From: Pseudomonas pseudonitroreducens
Lineage (GTDB): Bacteria > Pseudomonadota > Gammaproteobacteria > Pseudomonadales > Pseudomonadaceae
DNA length: 64,000 bases
Reading direction: 5' to 3'
NCBI RefSeq assembly: GCF_021603645.1
Contig: NZ_BQHJ01000016.1
Coordinates: 62,001 to 126,000 of the forward strand
Shown: positions 63,581 through 64,000 of the stretch, piece by piece
Layout: every line of letters begins with the position of its first letter
Numbering within the stretch: position 1 is the first letter of the stretch
Translations under genes and position numbers: made by a program
Notes under the pieces: generated by a model
Seen by the model: the letters and a program-made list of their open reading frames with translations, nothing else
Told to the model about the DNA's origin: nothing
Database searches by the model: none

Positions 63581-64000
63581 ATGAGCACTCCCGTCGTACT
63601 GATCACCGGCGCCGCCGGTGGCCTCGGAAAAGCCATCGCCAAACGTTTCGCCCAAAGCCACTGGCGCATCGCCGCCACCGACGTGGATAAAGCCGGCCTG
63701 CATGCGCTGAACGCCCAGGTACCGCTGGACGCTACCGCCGTCGGCGACCTGCGACGCGCCGATAACTGCCACAGCCTGATGTCCGACATTCTCGCCCGCA
63801 CCGGCCGTCTCGATGCGCTGGTCAACGCCGCCGGTGTCTGGCGCGAAGGCCCGGTGGAAGACTTCAACGAGGATGATTTCGACCTGGTTATGGGGGTGAA
63901 CCTCAAGGCCGCGTTCTACATGTGCCAGGCGGCAACGCCGTACCTCAAGGAAAACCACGGCTGCATCGTCAACATCTCCAGCGACTCCGGCCGCCAGGCC
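63581..64000 (+). CDS. Short-chain dehydrogenase/reductase (SDR), partial
   Basis: The first 140 residues are visible and the gene runs off the window. 'VLITGAAGGLGKAIAKRF' (TGxxGxG cofactor site, residues ~6-23), Asp at the end of strand 2 in 'ATDVDKAG' (suggesting NAD preference), 'VNAAGVW' and 'CIVNISSDSG' identify a classical SDR. The catalytic YxxxK lies beyond the edge. AGGGAGAA precedes the ATG by about 11 bases. It likely belongs with the aminotransferase and ligase upstream. Confidence 0.88.
   Translation, partial: MSTPVVLITGAAGGLGKAIAKRFAQSHWRIAATDVDKAGLHALNAQVPLDATAVGDLRRADNCHSLMSDILARTGRLDALVNAAGVWREGPVEDFNEDDFDLVMGVNLKAAFYMCQAATPYLKENHGCIVNISSDSGRQA

Overview
The window is GC-rich bacterial chromosome from a Pseudomonas, most likely of the P. 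aeruginosa / P. nitroreducens / P. citronellolis group. The evidence is the gene content (pyruvate carboxylase subunits with their LysR regulator, an RpiR-zwf pair, a YegQ/TrhP-type U32 gene, a GGDEF-EAL gene and uvrD in the order I recall from the P. aeruginosa PA5435-PA5443 region), very high protein similarity to P. aeruginosa NorB and Dnr, and intergenic Pseudomonas REP palindromes with the core GAGCGAGCTTGCTCGC. I saw no rRNA, tRNA, CRISPR array, transposase or phage gene. The genus is an inference from remembered sequences, not a database search.

Layout. 1-7.8 kb: end of a LysR regulator, a DUF5924/DUF2914-like membrane protein, an acyl-CoA thioesterase, a PhnA/YjdM-like zinc-ribbon protein, a 990-residue autotransporter, a small lipoprotein and a dihaem cytochrome c. 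7.8-19.8 kb: central metabolism and housekeeping (two-subunit pyruvate carboxylase and divergent LysR gene; RpiR regulator divergent from zwf across a HexR-like operator; U32 protein; DUF3142 protein; a large lipoprotein). 20.0-38.7 kb: a complete nitrite-to-N2 denitrification block. It holds nirK-nirV, a Crp/Fnr regulator, ytfE/dnrN, dnr and dnrP on the plus strand, then nirQOP-norCBD on the minus strand, then a cytochrome c551 and nosRZDFYL on the plus strand. 38.7-43.9 kb: GGDEF-EAL protein and uvrD. 43.9-54.1 kb: a surface-glycan cluster (sulfatase-like protein, 2OG-Fe(II) oxygenase, two acyltransferase-3 proteins, a glycosyltransferase-methyltransferase fusion, a second glycosyltransferase, a sulfotransferase, and a Wzm/Wzt-type ABC exporter). 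54.1-58.7 kb: CPA2 antiporter, Tim44-like protein, SMI1/KNR4-like protein, YgdI/YgdR-like lipoprotein, signal peptidase I. 58.7-64.0 kb: a probable amine or amino-acid catabolic cluster (GntR regulator, two SDRs, class III aminotransferase, glutamine-synthetase-like ligase).

How it works together. Nitrite is reduced to NO by the copper enzyme NirK, NO to N2O by NorCB (matured with NirQ/NorD), and N2O to N2 by NosZ (with NosR and NosDFYL); cytochrome c551 can supply electrons. Dnr, a second Crp/Fnr protein and YtfE would provide NO sensing and repair. Four FNR/DNR-type boxes lie in front of the crp-like gene, ytfE, norC and the c551-nos unit. Each is exactly 33 bp (centre to centre) from a plausible -10 hexamer, so this looks like one tightly built regulon. 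No nirS is present, although nirQOP, norCBD and a NirM-like c551 keep the P. aeruginosa-like arrangement.

The points most worth following up are the placement of this block inside an otherwise conserved chromosomal order, the unusual nirK leader with nested inverted repeats, a REP sub-type with a conserved 13-14-nt insert found four times, the glycan cluster carrying both a sulfotransferase and a sulfatase-like protein with an atypical active-site motif, and two identical GntR-type palindromes exactly 63 bp apart.
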